Origin: CAZAMB01 sp964486335
GTDB taxonomy: Bacteria > Planctomycetota > Phycisphaerae > UBA1845
Reading direction: 5' to 3'
Assembly (NCBI GenBank): GCA_964486335.1
Contig: CAZAMB010000003.1
Location: 1 to 64,000 of the forward strand
DNA: 64,000 nt
The stretch's first letter is position 1; every line of letters starts with the position of its first letter. Shown piece after piece: positions 8,863 to 17,020 of the stretch. A program made the translations under genes and the position numbers. The notes beneath the pieces were generated by a model, which saw nothing but the letters and a program-made list of their open reading frames with translations, was not told the DNA's origin and did no database searches.

Positions 8863-11109
8863 CTATCTTCGGTTGATCATGAGCAAAGCGGTCGAAGTAT
8901 CGCGCGCCAGTTGGAGCACGACCTTGCCGAACAACCGCTGTTTCCCCGGATTGCGCTGAAGCCCAAGCACGACAAGCTCATGATCCATCGCGTGCCGCGC
9001 GAGAGCCTCGGAAACACAGTGACTTCGATCAACAATCACACGCGCCGGCCCCCGAAGCAAGTCGTGGGCGAGATGACGCAGCCCTTGTTCGGCTCGCCTG
9101 ACGTCTGCCTCGCTCGCTTCCAACGGGACGACCCTCAAAAACGTCATCTCCCGACTGGCCGTCCGGTATATACTGCCCAGCAGCCGGGCGCGCAACTCGT
9201 CATGATCACTTCGCCCGGCCACGGGAATGAGGACCTTGCGAACATCGCGAAGCAGCCAGCCGCCTGGCGCTCGAAGGACCACCACATCGCATCCGGCGGT
9301 TTCCATGACCCCTTCCAGCCGCTGATTCACATCGGGTTCGGCCAGGTTACTCAATCCCACCAACAAGGTTTCGCATCGATGCAGCCGGGCTACCCTTGCA
9401 ATCTCCGGCCACGGCTTCTTGCCAACGGTAATCAGTACCTCGGGCGCCAATCCGCGAGAAAAGGACGCGTTCAATGCTTGTCCAAGCACAACCTGTACGT
9501 TGGCCAGCGCGTCCGCCCGACCCTTTTCCCGATCGGCCTCGATCGGCGCGACAACGGTCAGCAAGAGAACTCTCCCGATTTCCGCCGGCGCAAAGGCGTT
9601 GGCGACTCCAACCATGGCTTCTGCCGTCGCCGGATTGGCAATCGGAACCAGAACCAGCGGGTTTCGACCGCTCAGTCTTGCAAGGTTAGCATCCAGCGCT
9701 CGGCTCGATGCGTCTACACTGCGAGCGCGCCGGGAGAACGTCGTCGAATAAAGAATCCCGCCAAGGGCCAGCCAGACGCAGACAATTAAGCCGGCAAATG
9801 GGACGGAAATCCCCTGAAACACAGCTAGGCTCGCGCAAGATACCGCTCCACACCAAGGCAACGCCGGAAACAAAGGAACCCGAAAGCAAGGTTGCCCCGT
9901 CCCGACTCTGCGCCGAGCCATGATGCAGATTCGCTGCGTAAGCGCAAAAGTAATAAGGAAAATCAAACTGGCCCCGGCTCCGACCACGGCGACGTCGGGC
10001 ACGAGAACCAGAACGATGAGCATGATGGCCGCAGTTACCAGAACAGCGCGAACCGGCGTGCCTCGCGGTTGACTGAGAATCTCCAGCGCGTGGGGCATGG
10101 TCCGGTCGCGCGCCATGGCCAAGGCAATGCGCGATGCGGCAAAAAGATTGGCTTGAAGCGCGGAAAGCATGGAGAGGACAGCCGCGGCGATCACCACCCA
10201 ATAACCGAACGCGCCGAGGTAGTTTGCGGCGGCGTTCGCGACAACCGCTTCGGGCTGTAATGAACTTGCTTCCGCAATGAATTCACCCGGCTTCATGCCG
10301 ACTGTCGCGACGACGAGCAACAGTGGCAAGTAGATCATCAGCGCGATCCCGAGTGAGGCCAACATGGCGCGGGGAATCGTCCGTTCAGGTCGCCGGATTT
10401 CGCCCCCGACCGCCGCGATCAAGTCGAAACCCTGAAGGGCGATGAAAGTAAAGCCCATGGCCTGAACGAGTCCGGCGACGCCTCCGGAAAAAAAAGGCGT
10501 CAGATGGGCTTTGAGGTTGGGGACCGAATCCCGGCTCATCATCCAAAGCCCGCCGCCAATGAGCACGGCAAATGCGATTACCTTGCCAACATTGGCCCAT
10601 TGACCGCCGCCGCCGCTCTTTCGACTCAGGCCATAGCCGTAGGCGACAATACCCAAGCCGCCAAGCAGGATTTTCGGCGCGCGGCCGTAGTACCACGCCG
10701 GAATCGAACCGAACGCCGCGTTGAACAATGGCTCTAGCGCGATGGTCGCAAAAGCTCCAAACCCAACAGCATAAAGAACTCCCGCCACAATGGATGCAAA
10801 CCAAACCACCCACCCGACGGTAAACGCGGCTTCGACGGAAAGTACTTTTTTGGAAAAGGAGTACGTGCCGCCCGACTCCGGAAACTGAGTTGCAAGTTCA
10901 GCAAAGCTAAGGGCGGTGATGACGGCAAGAACGCCATTGCACGCAAATGCGACAATGGCGCCGGGTCCGGTGACGGCGAACGCGACTCCGGCGAGAGCAA
11001 GAATCCCGCCTCCGACAATGGCCCCGACGCCGACGCTCGTGGCCGCAAACAACCCCATGGTTCGTTGCTGGATGGGGATTGATTCTGCTGACGAGGGAGT
11101 TATGTGCAT
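8863..11109 (-). CDS. APC-superfamily amino acid permease fused to two universal stress protein domains
   Basis: A 748-residue protein. Residues 20-450 form an APC-type transporter: GLFAATSVGVGAIVGGGILA near the N terminus is the classic first-helix glycine motif, followed by about twelve hydrophobic segments including the GFDLIAAVGGEIRRPERTIP loop that resembles the conserved amphipathic loop of cationic and neutral amino acid permeases. From about residue 475 the protein is soluble, with two successive UspA-like units (NPLVLVPIANP... and VRKVLIPVAGRSDHD...). APC-Usp fusions are known in bacteria and archaea, where the Usp part is thought to regulate transport through nucleotide binding. The substrate cannot be read from the sequence. 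Confidence 0.9.
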   Translation of the reverse strand: MHITPSSAESIPIQQRTMGLFAATSVGVGAIVGGGILALAGVAFAVTGPGAIVAFACNGVLAVITALSFAELATQFPESGGTYSFSKKVLSVEAAFTVGWVVWFASIVAGVLYAVGFGAFATIALEPLFNAAFGSIPAWYYGRAPKILLGGLGIVAYGYGLSRKSGGGGQWANVGKVIAFAVLIGGGLWMMSRDSVPNLKAHLTPFFSGGVAGLVQAMGFTFIALQGFDLIAAVGGEIRRPERTIPRAMLASLGIALMIYLPLLLVVATVGMKPGEFIAEASSLQPEAVVANAAANYLGAFGYWVVIAAAVLSMLSALQANLFAASRIALAMARDRTMPHALEILSQPRGTPVRAVLVTAAIMLIVLVLVPDVAVVGAGASLIFLITFALTQRICIMARRRVGTGQPCFRVPLFPALPWCGAVSCASLAVFQGISVPFAGLIVCVWLALGGILYSTTFSRRARSVDASSRALDANLARLSGRNPLVLVPIANPATAEAMVGVANAFAPAEIGRVLLLTVVAPIEADREKGRADALANVQVVLGQALNASFSRGLAPEVLITVGKKPWPEIARVARLHRCETLLVGLSNLAEPDVNQRLEGVMETAGCDVVVLRAPGGWLLRDVRKVLIPVAGRSDHDELRARLLGSIYRTASREMTFLRVVPLEASEADVRRAEQGLRHLAHDLLRGPARVIVDRSHCVSEALARHAMDHELVVLGLQRNPGKQRLFGKVVLQLARDTSTALLMINRR

Positions 11110-11306
11110 CCGCGTTGATTCTATCGCCGACGATTGCCGTCGCCCACCGCTAATCTTGGATGGCCTAGTACAGCGTAGAGATCCATCGCGGCGGAAGAGC
11201 TATGACGAGTATCGAGAATCCACAAGAACAATCCCGCCTTCCTCAACGCGAAGAGTTCAGAATCCGCATTCGGCATTCGGCTGGGTTGGTGCGTATGGAA
11301 CCCGCA

Positions 11307-12017
11307 TCATTCATCGGAGTGACCGGCGTTTCCGCTTCCGCGCAGTACGTCGAGTGCTCGCCGGGCGGCCTCCTGCTCCGCATCCTTTTTGCTCGGTCCC
11401 CACGCACTGGGAAAACGTCGCCCGTCCAGCACGACGCACACTTCAAAGCACTTGCTATGGTCCGGCCCCTGCTCGTCGAGCGCCTCATACGACGGGGACG
11501 AAGAAAGATGTCGCTGAGCATACTGCTGCAACGCAGACTTGTGGTTCTCGTGATTCTGGGAATTCCCGCAACGATCAATCTGGGGTTCCATCGTTTTGAG
11601 GATAAACGACTGGGCTGGTTCGAGCCCCCCATCCAGATAAATCGCACCCACGACGGCTTCGTAGACCGCTGCACGAAGCGACATCGGAAGGGCATGCGGT
11701 GCTCCCATTCCGTTTCCAAGGATGAGCAAGTCGGTTAGGCCGATGCGATCCGAAATTTCCGCGCACACGCGCCGTGACACGATAACCGACTTGACTTTGG
11801 TCAGTTCGCCTTCCTGCCACGCGCCGAAGCGGTCATACAATTCCCTGCAAACCACCATCCCCATGACCGCATCGCCCAGAAACTCGAGCCTTTCGTTGCT
11901 TTCTCCGCGAGAATTGGCGATGGAGGAGTGGGTCAACGATTGGATCAGTAAAGCGGGTTGCCGAAAGGAATAGCCCAGGACAACCTCGGCCTGCGCCGAA
12001 AGATCGGAATCCGTCAC
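11307..12017 (-). CDS. rnc: Ribonuclease III
   Basis: Endoribonuclease for double-stranded RNA, acting in rRNA and mRNA processing. The 236-residue product has the signature NERLEFLGDAVMGMVV (about 41-56) with the catalytic Glu/Asp residues, a second catalytic region EAVVGAIYLDGG (about 115-126), and a C-terminal double-stranded-RNA-binding domain (NHKSALQQYAQRHL... DAEQEAARRALDVL). The start is a GTG at 12017 with a GGGGG ribosome site close upstream. Length is typical for the family. It is divergent from the rpmH-rpsA block. Confidence 0.95.
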   Translation of the reverse strand: MTDSDLSAQAEVVLGYSFRQPALLIQSLTHSSIANSRGESNERLEFLGDAVMGMVVCRELYDRFGAWQEGELTKVKSVIVSRRVCAEISDRIGLTDLLILGNGMGAPHALPMSLRAAVYEAVVGAIYLDGGLEPAQSFILKTMEPQIDRCGNSQNHENHKSALQQYAQRHLSSSPSYEALDEQGPDHSKCFEVCVVLDGRRFPSAWGPSKKDAEQEAARRALDVLRGSGNAGHSDE

Positions 12018-12346
12018 AAAAACCCCCTACAAGCCAGGGGCGGAAACCGCGCGAATCGGACCAAACGCGCGCCTTTCGCCTCGGGCCGGTATCAGTCAAG
12101 CCAGCGACCGCACCATTCCGTCAGTCGAACTTTAAGACCTTGCGCCGACGGTTGACTGTTCCTTCGGACACAAGACGGCCTAACTTAACAATCAACGTTC
12201 ATTGCGTCAATTCCCGCAAACTCCCTTGATGGCAAAGGGCCATTGCCAAGAAAGCAATAGTCGCTTATGCTTTCGGGTCTCGGAATTGGCTGGGTAGAGT
12301 TGGTTAGCGGTCGGGAAAGTCGGTCGGCGCGAAGAGAGGTTGGCGA
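12018..12346. other. Divergent intergenic region, rnc / rpmH
   Basis: This 329-base stretch holds the rpmH promoter (12243-12271) and must also contain the rnc promoter, which I could not pick out. No tRNA, small RNA signature or rnpA-like frame was seen. Reading frames here are shadows without codon structure of their own. Confidence 0.6.
12243..12271 (+). promoter_or_regulatory. Candidate sigma-70 promoter for rpmH
   Basis: TTGCCA (12243-12248), a 17-base spacer, then TATGCT (12266-12271). The predicted start near 12279 would give a leader of about 70 bases before rpmH. Confidence 0.5.
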
Positions 12347-12484
12347 ATGCACTATCCAAGAAGAATCAGCAAGGTCAAACGGGCTCGGAAACAAGGGTTC
12401 CGCGCCCGGATGCGGACGCACAACGGGCGTAAGTTGATCAACCGGAAGCGACGCCACGGTCGCCGCAAAGTCAGCGTCTGTTGA
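12347..12484 (+). CDS. rpmH: 50S ribosomal protein bL34
   Basis: A 45-codon gene read directly from the sequence: it starts MHYPRRISKVKRARKQGFRA and contains RMRTHNGRKLINRKRRHGRR, the hallmark bL34 pattern (KRxRxHGFRARMxTxxGRxVLxxRRxKGR). A purine-rich AGAGAGG lies 8 bases before the ATG. bL34 usually sits next to rnpA near the origin; here no rnpA frame follows, and the next gene is rpsA after 263 bases. The N-terminal MHYP replaces the more common MKRTYQPS and shortens the start. It is a structural protein of the large subunit, deep in 23S rRNA. Confidence 0.95.
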   Translation: MHYPRRISKVKRARKQGFRARMRTHNGRKLINRKRRHGRRKVSVC

Positions 12485-12569
12485 TTGGGTGTTTTGGATC
12501 CACGCCCGGGATGCTTGAACGGGAAGGAAGTAAACCAAGATCGTTTTGGCCGGCACTTCTTTCGTCGCT

Positions 12570-12597
12570 TTGTCAATTCGTTGATTGGCGATATAGT
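12570..12597 (+). promoter_or_regulatory. Candidate sigma-70 promoter for rpsA
   Basis: TTGTCA (12570-12575), a 16-base spacer and TATAGT (12592-12597) each match consensus at five of six positions. Transcription would begin near 12604, leaving a leader of about 144 bases before rpsA, long enough for autoregulation, which is known for S1 in other bacteria. Confidence 0.5.
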
Positions 12598-12747
12598 CAA
12601 GGTTTCCGTCCACGCGGGAGACGCGGCGCGCGCTGCGTTCGTGGCGGCTTTTGTTCGCGTTCCATTTCGCTGCCCTTCTTGGGCTTCGACGTGGAGCGTT
12701 CACACCGTAAACACAAAACAATTTGACGGCTGGACGAGACTGACGAC

Positions 12748-14550
12748 ATGGTAGATCGAAACCTCATCGCGGAATTGGATTTGCAAGGAGGCATTGACGA
12801 GGAACTCGCGCAATTGCTCGGCACGACGACGAGCGACGCCTTGGTCGGAAAAATGATCGATCAGCAAGGCGAGGAGTTCAAGCCTGGATCGATCCTCAAG
12901 GGCTTGGTGGTCGGGCGGGCCGGCGGGGACATCGTCATCGATGTCGGTCTCAAGAGCGAGGGACTCATTCCCGCGGACGAGTGGGACGATCCCACATCGG
13001 TCGAGCCTGGGGACGAAGTTCAGGTGTGGCTCGATGCCGTCGAATCCGACAGCGGTCATATTGTTGTTTCCAAGCGCAAGGCCGACCGCGTTCTGAACTG
13101 GCAGCGAATCATCAGCTCGAAGAACGAAGGCGATAACGTCGCGGGCAAGGTGATGAGGAAGATCAAGGGGGGCCTGCTGGTGGACATCGGCTACCCGGTG
13201 TTCCTGCCCGCGTCGCAAGTGGATATTCGCCGACCGGGCGAAATCGGAGAATTCATCGGCAAGACGATCGAGGCCAAGATTCTGAAAATCGACTCGGAGC
13301 GGCGCAACATCGTCATTTCCCGCCGCAAGCTGATCGAGGAAGAACGATCGGCGGCCAAGGAAGCGTTGATGTCGACGCTCGAAGTAGGCCAGATTCGCAA
13401 GGGCCTGGTCAAGAACATCGCCGATTTCGGAGCCTTCGTCGACCTCGGTGGAATCGACGGCCTGCTGCACATCACGGACATGAGCTGGGATCGCGTGGGG
13501 CATCCGTCGGAGGTACTTAAGATCGACGACGAGGTCGAGATCAAGGTGTTGAGCATCGACCGGGATAAAGAGAAGATCGCGCTCGGACTCAAGCAGCTCA
13601 AGGTGAATCCGTGGGATGAAGTGGAGAAAAGCTACCCGGTGGGCACTCGCCAGAAGGGCGAGGTCGTCAATATCATGAATTATGGCGCGTTCGTGAAGCT
13701 CGAGGCGGGCGTTGAGGGCCTTGTTCATATCAGCGAGATGAGCTGGACGAGGCGGATCAATCATCCTTCGGAAATGCTCACTGTCGGCGACATGATCGAG
13801 GTGATCGTTCTTGAGATCAACAAGGGCAAACAGGAAATCTCGCTGGGCATCAAACAGACCCAGGAAAATCCGTGGACACACGTCGCGGAGAAATATCCGC
13901 CCAATACGCGAATTCGTGGCCAAGTCCGGAACCTGACCAATTATGGGGCGTTCGTGGAAATCGAGGAAGGCATCGACGGTTTGCTGCACGTATCGGACAT
14001 GAGCTGGACGAAGAAGATCGGACATCCGTCCGAGATTCTCAAGAAAGGCGAAACGATCGAATGCGTGGTCCTGAAAGTGGAGGAAGAAAAACAGCGCATC
14101 GCGCTTGGGCTGAAGCAGCTCCACGAAGATCCGTGGGCTCGAGCCGTTCCGGAGAACTATATTCCCGGACAGATCGTCGAGGGCACGGTTACGAAGATCA
14201 CGAATTTCGGCGTTTTCGTGGAACTGGAAGAAGACCTCGAAGGGCTATTGCACGTCAGCGAATTGGCCGATCATAAGGTGGAAGATCCGCACGCCGAGGT
14301 GAAGATCGGAGACAAGTTGCTGGTGAAGATTCTCCGGGTGGACGCCGTCGAGCGAAAAATCGGTCTGTCGAAGAAGCGCGCGGAGTGGTCCGCCGAGCAG
14401 GAAGCCGAGTCTGGCGCGCCGACCGCACCGAAGGCTCGTCGCGGTGGGTTGCACGGGCCCGGACCTGAGTCATCGGGCTTCATACAGCCGATTCCGCACG
14501 TGCCGCCGCCGCCATTGGCGGATGCGGCCGGCGAGGAATCCGACGACTAG
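12748..14550 (+). CDS. rpsA: 30S ribosomal protein bS1, six S1 domains
   Basis: RNA-binding ribosomal protein that helps mRNA load on the 30S subunit. Six S1 (OB-fold) repeats start near residues 42, 127, 211, 295, 382 and 471, spaced by about 85 residues. The last four carry the strong NYGAFVxxEGxxGLxHxSxMSW pattern typical of RNA-binding repeats, while the first two are divergent, as in E. coli S1 where they bind the ribosome. A 50-residue low-complexity tail rich in Pro, Gly and acidic residues follows (PHVPPPPLADAAGEESDD). At 600 residues it is slightly longer than E. coli S1 (557), mainly because of this tail. No canonical Shine-Dalgarno precedes the ATG, a known trait of rpsA. Confidence 0.96.
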   Translation: MVDRNLIAELDLQGGIDEELAQLLGTTTSDALVGKMIDQQGEEFKPGSILKGLVVGRAGGDIVIDVGLKSEGLIPADEWDDPTSVEPGDEVQVWLDAVESDSGHIVVSKRKADRVLNWQRIISSKNEGDNVAGKVMRKIKGGLLVDIGYPVFLPASQVDIRRPGEIGEFIGKTIEAKILKIDSERRNIVISRRKLIEEERSAAKEALMSTLEVGQIRKGLVKNIADFGAFVDLGGIDGLLHITDMSWDRVGHPSEVLKIDDEVEIKVLSIDRDKEKIALGLKQLKVNPWDEVEKSYPVGTRQKGEVVNIMNYGAFVKLEAGVEGLVHISEMSWTRRINHPSEMLTVGDMIEVIVLEINKGKQEISLGIKQTQENPWTHVAEKYPPNTRIRGQVRNLTNYGAFVEIEEGIDGLLHVSDMSWTKKIGHPSEILKKGETIECVVLKVEEEKQRIALGLKQLHEDPWARAVPENYIPGQIVEGTVTKITNFGVFVELEEDLEGLLHVSELADHKVEDPHAEVKIGDKLLVKILRVDAVERKIGLSKKRAEWSAEQEAESGAPTAPKARRGGLHGPGPESSGFIQPIPHVPPPPLADAAGEESDD

Positions 14551-14555
14551 GGCGA

Positions 14556-14584
14556 TTGAACTTCAACACTCGACTTTGTATAGG
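14556..14584 (+). promoter_or_regulatory. Candidate promoter for the sigma factor gene
   Basis: TTGAAC (14556-14561), 17-base spacer, TATAGG (14579-14584). The predicted transcript start near 14591 falls after the TTG codon region and favours translation from GTG 14622. It lies directly after the rpsA stop, so the sigma gene may be made both from this promoter and by read-through. Confidence 0.45.
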
Positions 14585-14621
14585 CGAGTGAACCTTGTCG
14601 GACGTTGCGGGGAAGGCCAGC

Positions 14622-15512
14622 GTGGAGGGTGGTACCATCGCTGTCGACACCGGACTTCAGGTTTATCTTCGCCAGATCAACGAGGCTCCGCTTCTTTCGG
14701 CCGACGAAGAGAAGCAACTGGCGACCATCGTGCGCGAAGGCCAGCATGTGGCCGAACGCTTTGCGCGCCGCGAAGTCTCCTTAGGCGAACGAGAGCGGAT
14801 TGAATCGGACGCGGCCGTCGCGCGCGAGCGAATGGTCAAATCCAACCTCCGGCTTGTCGTCAACATCGCCAAGAAATATGCCAAGCGCGGCGCGCCTCTG
14901 AATGATCTGATCAATGAGGGCAACCTTGGGTTGATTCGCGCCGTGGAGGGGTTTGATCCGGGCCTGAACACTCGGTTCAGCACTTATGCTTCGTGGTGGA
15001 TCAAACAATCGATCAAGCGAAGTCTTATCAACAGCGACAAACCGATTCACATTCCGGCCTACATGGTCGAAATGATCTCCCGTTTCCGTGAAACACGGGA
15101 ACAATTCATCGAGTCCGAAGGGCGCACGCCGACCGTCGAGGAGTTGGCGGATCGTCTGCAAATGACCGTCAGCAAGGTCAAGCATATCCGCAGCGCGGTG
15201 AAAGCCGTTTCGACGCCGACGCACGACTCGGAAGGGTCCAATGGTGCTACGCTCACGGAGGCTCTGCCTGACGATCGAACACCGTCACCGGAAGACGCTC
15301 TCTTTTCCGAATCACAGTCGGCACGGATCATCGGGTTGCTGGGCGACCTGGACGAGCGAGAGTCGAAGATACTGCGGCTTCGCTATGGGCTCGACGGCGA
15401 TGAACCACTGACGCTGAAAGAAATCGGAGCCAAGATCAAGCTTACGCGGGAGCGTGTTCGTCAAATTGAATGCGAGGCATTACGCAAGCTTGAGACGCAT
15501 TTCAAGGAGTAA
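14622..15512 (+). CDS. RNA polymerase sigma-70 family factor (RpoD/RpoS-like, no region 1.1)
   Basis: Promoter-recognition subunit of RNA polymerase. Region 1.2 (LQVYLRQINEAPLLSADEE), region 2 (NLGLIRAVEGFDPGLNTRFS and TYASWWIKQSIKRSL, the -10 recognition helix), region 3 (YMVEMISRFRETREQFIE), and region 4 with its helix-turn-helix (LTLKEIGAKIKLTRERVRQI) are all present. I chose GTG 14622 because GGGGAAGG stands 5 bases upstream; a TTG at 14595 would add nine residues but lies only a few bases after the predicted transcript start. The product is about 296 residues and lacks the long N-terminal region 1.1 of E. coli RpoD. It could be the primary or an alternative group 2 factor. Confidence 0.9.
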   Translation: MEGGTIAVDTGLQVYLRQINEAPLLSADEEKQLATIVREGQHVAERFARREVSLGERERIESDAAVARERMVKSNLRLVVNIAKKYAKRGAPLNDLINEGNLGLIRAVEGFDPGLNTRFSTYASWWIKQSIKRSLINSDKPIHIPAYMVEMISRFRETREQFIESEGRTPTVEELADRLQMTVSKVKHIRSAVKAVSTPTHDSEGSNGATLTEALPDDRTPSPEDALFSESQSARIIGLLGDLDERESKILRLRYGLDGDEPLTLKEIGAKIKLTRERVRQIECEALRKLETHFKE

Positions 15513-15578
15513 TCAGCCGAATCTCGGTCTCACCTATTCCCGACAAAGGCGACGAGTCACCGATTCAATGTCCCGCCC

Positions 15579-16241
15579 TCACGGCCCGCGGTTGGGACGC
15601 GAAGAAGGGCCAGTCGGCCCCCTACCCGGACCACCACGCCCGGCACTGGGCCCAAACGGAGCCTTGATTCCGCGCTCTCCCATTCTCTTGCTCATGGCTG
15701 CGAAATAGGCCATCTGGCGGGCCATTTGATCGGGGTTTCGCGACTCGGACCGTTCTTTCCGTTCGTCCTTGGATTGCGGACCGAACATGCCCGGCCCTCT
15801 CTGTTCGCGGTCGGCTCGCTCGACCTCTTCTTTTTCGTCCGCCTTGCGGCGCTGCTCCCACTCCTTGCGCCGCTGCTCGAACTCGTCGATCTGCTGATCA
15901 AGTATGGCCGTGCGATCTTCGTCTGTCGTCGCGGCATAATACTGATCCATGCGTTCTCGCATCGCCGATTCCCAGACGGAACGGATATTCTGGCCGATTT
16001 GTTTGCGCTGTTCGTCGGTCAGATCATCGCGCCGTATCGTATTTCGCACGGTATTCATCATCTGTCCGGGATCGCTCTTGGCCTGCGCCGCAAGCGAGGC
16101 CACGGAGAGTTCGGAGGGTACGACAACGCCGCCGTCGCCGCGTCTGGACCAGGCCCACACTGATCCGCCGACCACGGAAAGCAGCATGACCGAAGCGATC
16201 CACGCCTGTGGGGTCCTGAAGTTCGGCAGCGTCATGTTCAC
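15579..16241 (-). CDS. Membrane-anchored hypothetical protein with charged coiled coil
   Basis: I do not recognise this family. The 220-residue product has one N-terminal membrane segment (WIASVMLLSVVGGSVWAW, about 14-31). A predicted helical region follows (LTDEQRKQIGQNIRSVWESA), then a very charged stretch FEQRRKEWEQRRKADEKEEV, and a Gly/Pro/Arg tail. It starts six bases after the stop of the upstream pseudopilin gene, so the two are probably one operon, which suggests a role at the envelope. The charged part might form a coiled coil. Nothing shows an enzymatic function. Confidence 0.7.
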   Translation of the reverse strand: MNMTLPNFRTPQAWIASVMLLSVVGGSVWAWSRRGDGGVVVPSELSVASLAAQAKSDPGQMMNTVRNTIRRDDLTDEQRKQIGQNIRSVWESAMRERMDQYYAATTDEDRTAILDQQIDEFEQRRKEWEQRRKADEKEEVERADREQRGPGMFGPQSKDERKERSESRNPDQMARQMAYFAAMSKRMGERGIKAPFGPSAGRGGPGRGPTGPSSRPNRGP

Positions 16242-16247
16242 AATCTC

Positions 16248-16823
16248 CTAGTTTTCAAAATCAGTGACATGCCCGTCACTGTACAAATATCGTCGGGCTC
16301 CCGGCTTTCCGCCCTGTCCATGGAAGTTGTCGTAATCGCGCATGATGTAGAACGCGTTATCGGCAACGGTCATGTCTCGCCGGGCAAACGTCGCGGATAC
16401 CTCTTTGGCTGTCCGGCCTCCCAAACTGGGGCGAATCCGATACTCGTAACTTGATCCCTCAGACTGGAAGTACGTCAGACCGTTATTCGGAGCGATTCTC
16501 CCGTCACCGGATTGATCGTTGGGACAGTGGAACGATTCGGGATCGCCAACATCAAACCGAAGCACGTCAGCGATGCGGATCGGCTTTTCGGATTCAAGTG
16601 GAAACGGCCCGACCGACGGCATGAATGATGCGTGCGGAAACCGATCGCGACTACCCGACATATACACCTGCAAGCCCGTTCCGATTTGCTTGAGATTCGT
16701 CGAGCAGGCGGCTCGCTTGGCTTGCGCGCGAGCACCGCCCAGCGCGGGCATGAGTACGCCCACAAGCAGGCCGATGACGGCCACGACCACCAGCAACTCG
16801 ATTAGCGTAAAACCCTTGCGCAT
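16248..16823 (-). CDS. Type II secretion-like pseudopilin (prepilin N-methylation motif)
   Basis: A 191-residue protein that begins MRKGFTLIELLVVVAVIGLL, the textbook type III-free prepilin leader with Gly-Phe cleavage site and Glu5. The body has TNLKQIGTGLQVYMSG, and the C terminus has an RRYLYSDGHV segment like the HX9DG motif of the planctomycete DUF1559 pseudopilins. I chose ATG 16823 because the mature family starts exactly there; a TTG at 16922 would prefix 33 unrelated residues and overlaps a perfect TTGACA box. Planctomycetes carry many such single pseudopilin genes. It is probably secreted to the periplasm or surface. Partner genes of a full type II system are not in this window. Confidence 0.85.
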   Translation of the reverse strand: MRKGFTLIELLVVVAVIGLLVGVLMPALGGARAQAKRAACSTNLKQIGTGLQVYMSGSRDRFPHASFMPSVGPFPLESEKPIRIADVLRFDVGDPESFHCPNDQSGDGRIAPNNGLTYFQSEGSSYEYRIRPSLGGRTAKEVSATFARRDMTVADNAFYIMRDYDNFHGQGGKPGARRYLYSDGHVTDFEN

Positions 16824-16960
16824 CGTCTCTCGCTCTTGGCGCGCAGCACCATTGTGCACGCAACAGCCTACCACTGGTTTTAACGACCGGAAATGCCTAT
16901 TATTTCGGTCGAGAGTTGTCAAAACCGTTCATTGGTTCGTCGTCACCCCCATGTAACGAA

Positions 16961-16993
16961 GTCGGCGGGCCGGGAGATGCTCCCGACCCGCCG
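16961..16993 (-). terminator. Strong hairpin after the S9 peptidase gene
   Basis: The arms CGGCGGGCCGGGAG (16962-16975) and CTCCCGACCCGCCG (16979-16992) pair over 14 positions with one mismatch around a three-base loop, and T16961/A16993 extend the stem. It begins about 28 bases beyond the peptidase stop codon at 17021. The U-tract on the minus strand is weak, so termination efficiency is uncertain. Confidence 0.6.
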
Positions 16994-17020
16994 AAGTTAA
17001 ATGCAATTCGTTGTGGTGCG

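Noticed and set aside
12700..14124. A long antisense frame across rpsA, rich in His and Asp
   Set aside because: Its composition mirrors the S1 repeats on the other strand and it has no signal of its own.
16894..16922. Perfect TTGACA before the pseudopilin gene
   Set aside because: The -10 at 17 bases (TAGGCA) is poor and a better one (TAATAG) is only 14 bases away, so I did not list it as a promoter.
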